From Ignavibacteria bacterium (GTDB taxonomy: Bacteria; Bacteroidota; Ignavibacteria; UBA10030; UBA6906), in assembly GCA_027295705.1 (NCBI GenBank), contig JAPUKJ010000142.1, positions 1 through 37,977 on the forward strand: 37,977 nt of DNA. Direction: 5' to 3'. The notes under the pieces are model-generated. The model was not told the DNA's origin and ran no database searches. It saw only the letters and a program-made list of their open reading frames with translations. Both the position numbers and the translations under genes were made by a program. This document shows, one piece after another, positions 35,979 to 37,977 of this stretch (within the stretch, counting starts at the first letter, position 1; each line of letters opens with the position of its first letter).

Positions 35979-37451
35979 ATGGACATACCGCGAAGCACCA
36001 TCAAAAATCCATCTAAAGTGGAAGAAGCTCAGCCCGTCTGGTCTGCCTGCCTAGACCTCATAAAGGAGAGTGTCAATTCACAAAGTTTCAAAACATGGTT
36101 TGAGCCAATAAAACCACTTAACTTGAGTGGTGGCAGGCTCACCCTGGAAGTTCCCAGCCAATTCTTTTATGACTGGCTCGAAGAGCATTACTACGGCCTC
36201 ATTAACAACATCATCACTAGAATGTTAGGCAATGATGCAAGGCTAGAATACTCCGTACAAACAGAGGAACCGTCTGTAGAGCTTGATTATGAGCACGGTT
36301 TGGTTGACATAAGAAGCAAGGAAAGAGGCGCGCTGCCCCCTCAGCCTGACACCTTCCGAATTGGAGGACTTTCACAAACAAATCGTCACCGTAACCACGT
36401 GGAAGATAAGGGGTTTGTAAGCTTTCTTAATCCTCGCTATACATTTGATAACTTCATAAAAGGAGACAGCAATCAGCTTGCGCGGGCTGCAGCATCAGCT
36501 GTAGCCAATAATCCAGGCGGAACATCATTCAACCCCTTAGTAATCTATGGTGGTACCGGACTCGGCAAGACCCATCTTATCCAAGCAATAGGGAACTTTG
36601 CACTTTCGAATGGGAAAGCTAAACGAATTATCTATATATCAAGCGAAAAGTTTACGGTAGAATTTGTTGACGCAATCCAGAATGACCGAATCCGTGATTT
36701 CTCAAACTTCTACCGAAGCATGGACATTCTTATCGTCGACGATATACAATTTTTTTCTGGAAAAGAAAAAACACAAGATAACTTTTTTCATACGTTCAAT
36801 GAACTTCATCAAATCGGCAACCAAATCATTCTTTCGTCAGACCGATCACCAAAAGAACTGAAGGGCCTTGATGATCGCCTGCTCTCCCGTTTCCAGTGGG
36901 GCTTGACCTCCGATATCCAGCCACCTGACCTCGAAACACGCATTGCCATTCTGCGCAAGAAAAGCGAGGACGATGGAATTGATCTCCCCCAGGATGTTAT
37001 TGAATGTATCGCAACCAATGTCACCTCCAATATTCGTGAATTGGAAGGGTGCCTTATCAGTCTACTTGCAAAGGCATCATTAGAAGGCAGGGAAATCAAC
37101 GTAGATCTCGCCCGCGACGTTTTGAAGGTTGTTGTTGGTGACATTAGAACTCCAATAACTATCGAAGAAATCCAGCGTGTTGTATGTGACTACTTTAACA
37201 TCCCGGACGATCTGATCCGTGCAAAGACCAGAAGACAAGAGGTTGTAAATGCTCGGCAGATTGCAATGTATATAGCAAAAGAACTTACCAACTCCTCTCT
37301 CAAAACCATCGGGCTGCACTTTGGCGGCAGAGATCACAGTACAGTCATTCACGCATACCAATCGGTCGAGGATCAAATGAAACTCGATCAAAAATACCAG
37401 GCGAACGTTTTGCAGATTAGGCGTAAACTCGACCTCCTTGGAAGATCTTAG
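35979..37451 (+). CDS. dnaA: Chromosomal replication initiator protein DnaA
   Basis: DnaA binds DnaA boxes and melts the origin. The 490-residue protein has domain I (about 18-95, WSACLDLIKESVNSQSFKTWFEPI), a short variable domain II, the AAA+ domain from about 150 with NPRYTFDNFIKGDSNQLA, Walker A GGTGLGKTHL (191-200; Thr in place of the common Val), Walker B LIVDDIQ (251-257) and the arginine finger in LLSRFQWGL, then domain IV with the DNA-binding signature GGRDHSTVIHA near 450. It is the only plus-strand gene and is divergent from rpmH. The ATG at 35979 has a poor ribosome binding site; the start matches the usual domain I opening after about 17 residues. Confidence 0.98.
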   Translation: MDIPRSTIKNPSKVEEAQPVWSACLDLIKESVNSQSFKTWFEPIKPLNLSGGRLTLEVPSQFFYDWLEEHYYGLINNIITRMLGNDARLEYSVQTEEPSVELDYEHGLVDIRSKERGALPPQPDTFRIGGLSQTNRHRNHVEDKGFVSFLNPRYTFDNFIKGDSNQLARAAASAVANNPGGTSFNPLVIYGGTGLGKTHLIQAIGNFALSNGKAKRIIYISSEKFTVEFVDAIQNDRIRDFSNFYRSMDILIVDDIQFFSGKEKTQDNFFHTFNELHQIGNQIILSSDRSPKELKGLDDRLLSRFQWGLTSDIQPPDLETRIAILRKKSEDDGIDLPQDVIECIATNVTSNIRELEGCLISLLAKASLEGREINVDLARDVLKVVVGDIRTPITIEEIQRVVCDYFNIPDDLIRAKTRRQEVVNARQIAMYIAKELTNSSLKTIGLHFGGRDHSTVIHAYQSVEDQMKLDQKYQANVLQIRRKLDLLGRS

Positions 37452-37784
37452 TATATCTTCAAGTAAAATTAGAAGGTTTAAAGGCTCCTGGCAGTATGTT
37501 AGGAATGTGCTAGTAAGTGTGTTTGTGAACTGTGAATTCATGTTTATCTAGTGTTTATAAGTGCGCACTCTGGTCTTTTGATTATCGTTTGGCATTGACC
37601 CTGTGTATACTAATGGATTTACACACACATTATTCTTCAAGCAGTTCTTCAACTAACAACGTCCCGTACAAGCAGTCTATAACCCTTGGAGTAACGGATT
37701 TAAGTAATTCACATTTCCACGTCCTATAATGTAACTCATAACTAATTTAATATATCTAGATAGATAATAAGTTAAGTGTTAGAC
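37452..37784. other. AT-rich non-coding stretch after dnaA
   Basis: About 330 bases with no convincing gene. One near-consensus DnaA-box-like TGTGTATAC lies at 37602-37610, and the stretch around 37735-37780 is very AT-rich. dnaN, which often follows dnaA, does not appear. The stretch could hold part of the origin, or be decayed DNA next to the IS remnant. Confidence 0.4.
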
Positions 37785-37977
37785 TGGACTACACCCCATA
37801 CGTGGGACAGTATTTTGAGAGTTAAGGTGTGGTCCTCCTGTTCATAAGATCGTATCCAGACGTTGGCTCAATGCCCACCCTCGATGGCTTTGCGGTTGAA
37901 GGCATCTAGGATCGCTGCCAGGAAGACAAACTCTGATAGAGCCTGATGTAGGTGATGTCTGCAACCCAGAGTTGGTT
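37785..37977 (-). mobile_element. IS3-family insertion sequence remnant (one end, cut by window edge)
   Basis: The plus strand shows TGGACTACACCCC at 37785, the kind of TGnACT...CCCC end seen in IS3-family elements, followed by a broken transposase on the minus strand. The other end lies outside the window, so target-site duplication and full size cannot be judged. Confidence 0.6.
37842..37977 (-). pseudogene. IS3-family OrfB transposase fragment, frameshifted
   Basis: Reading leftward from the edge: NQLWVADITYIRL (first catalytic Asp of the DDE integrase core), then after a one-base shift near 37934 EFVFLAAILDAFNRKAI, then after a second shift near 37883 GWALSQRLDTIL and a stop at 37842. 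The order is exactly that of IS3 OrfB. Only about 58 bases separate the stop from the element end, so the second Asp and the Glu have been deleted. The copy is dead. Confidence 0.8.

Noticed and set aside
36389-36404. CCACGTGG inside dnaA as a third parS site
   Set aside because: Only the inner ten bases fit; the outer arm bases differ at five positions.
37532-37729. Plus-strand 65-codon reading frame after dnaA
   Set aside because: It is serine/threonine-rich without motif or ribosome binding site, in AT-rich DNA next to a decayed IS.

Overview
The window looks like chromosomal sequence from a Gram-negative bacterium of the Bacteroidota/Chlorobi/Ignavibacteria group. The evidence is the DUF4175 and DUF4159 membrane/exported pair, a PASTA-carrying FtsI, a MurE with the meso-DAP signature DNPR, and the gene content of the division cluster. 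Placement inside that group is inference; no 16S gene is present. The two ends are a 5'-truncated view of two things: an ECF sigma factor start at the left edge and a dead IS3-family transposase remnant at the right edge. All genes from the left edge to rpmH lie on the minus strand and dnaA lies on the plus strand, so the strand switch at about 35.5-36 kb marks a probable replication-origin neighbourhood.

Layout, left to right. Positions 1-83 hold the start of an ECF sigma factor. Positions 215-5638 hold an M14 metallocarboxypeptidase, a 1125-residue DUF4175 membrane/coiled-coil protein and an exported DUF4159 protein. Positions 5863-23961 hold a long division and cell wall (dcw) cluster, read right to left as mraZ, rsmH, ftsL, ftsI, a CADD-like gene, murE, murF, mraY, murD, ftsW, murG, a small PH-like membrane protein, murC, ftsQ, ftsA, ftsZ. 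The two non-canonical members are the most interesting genes here: a CADD-type di-iron protein with every known catalytic residue of chlamydial p-aminobenzoate synthase, and a two-helix PH-like protein overlapping murG. Upstream of mraZ are three phased GTGGGT boxes that look like the MraZ operator, placed just after a plausible promoter.

Positions 24194-28604 hold mfd and murQ. Positions 28625-32693 hold rsmG, mnmG and mnmE, with two parS-like ParB sites sitting exactly on the stop and start of mnmG. After a strong yidC terminator come yidC, yidD, rnpA and rpmH (32847-35507), the classical origin-proximal set. The 471-base gap between rpmH and dnaA holds a leftward hairpin with a T9 tract in the rpmH leader, a consensus-like dnaA promoter and three near-consensus DnaA boxes. 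dnaA (35979-37451) is followed by about 330 bases of AT-rich non-coding DNA and then the IS3 remnant.

Together the genes cover peptidoglycan precursor synthesis (murC-F, mraY, murG), septum assembly (ftsZAQLIW), muramic acid recycling (murQ), membrane protein insertion (yidC/yidD), tRNA and rRNA modification (mnmE, mnmG, rsmG, rsmH), transcription-coupled repair (mfd) and replication initiation (dnaA).
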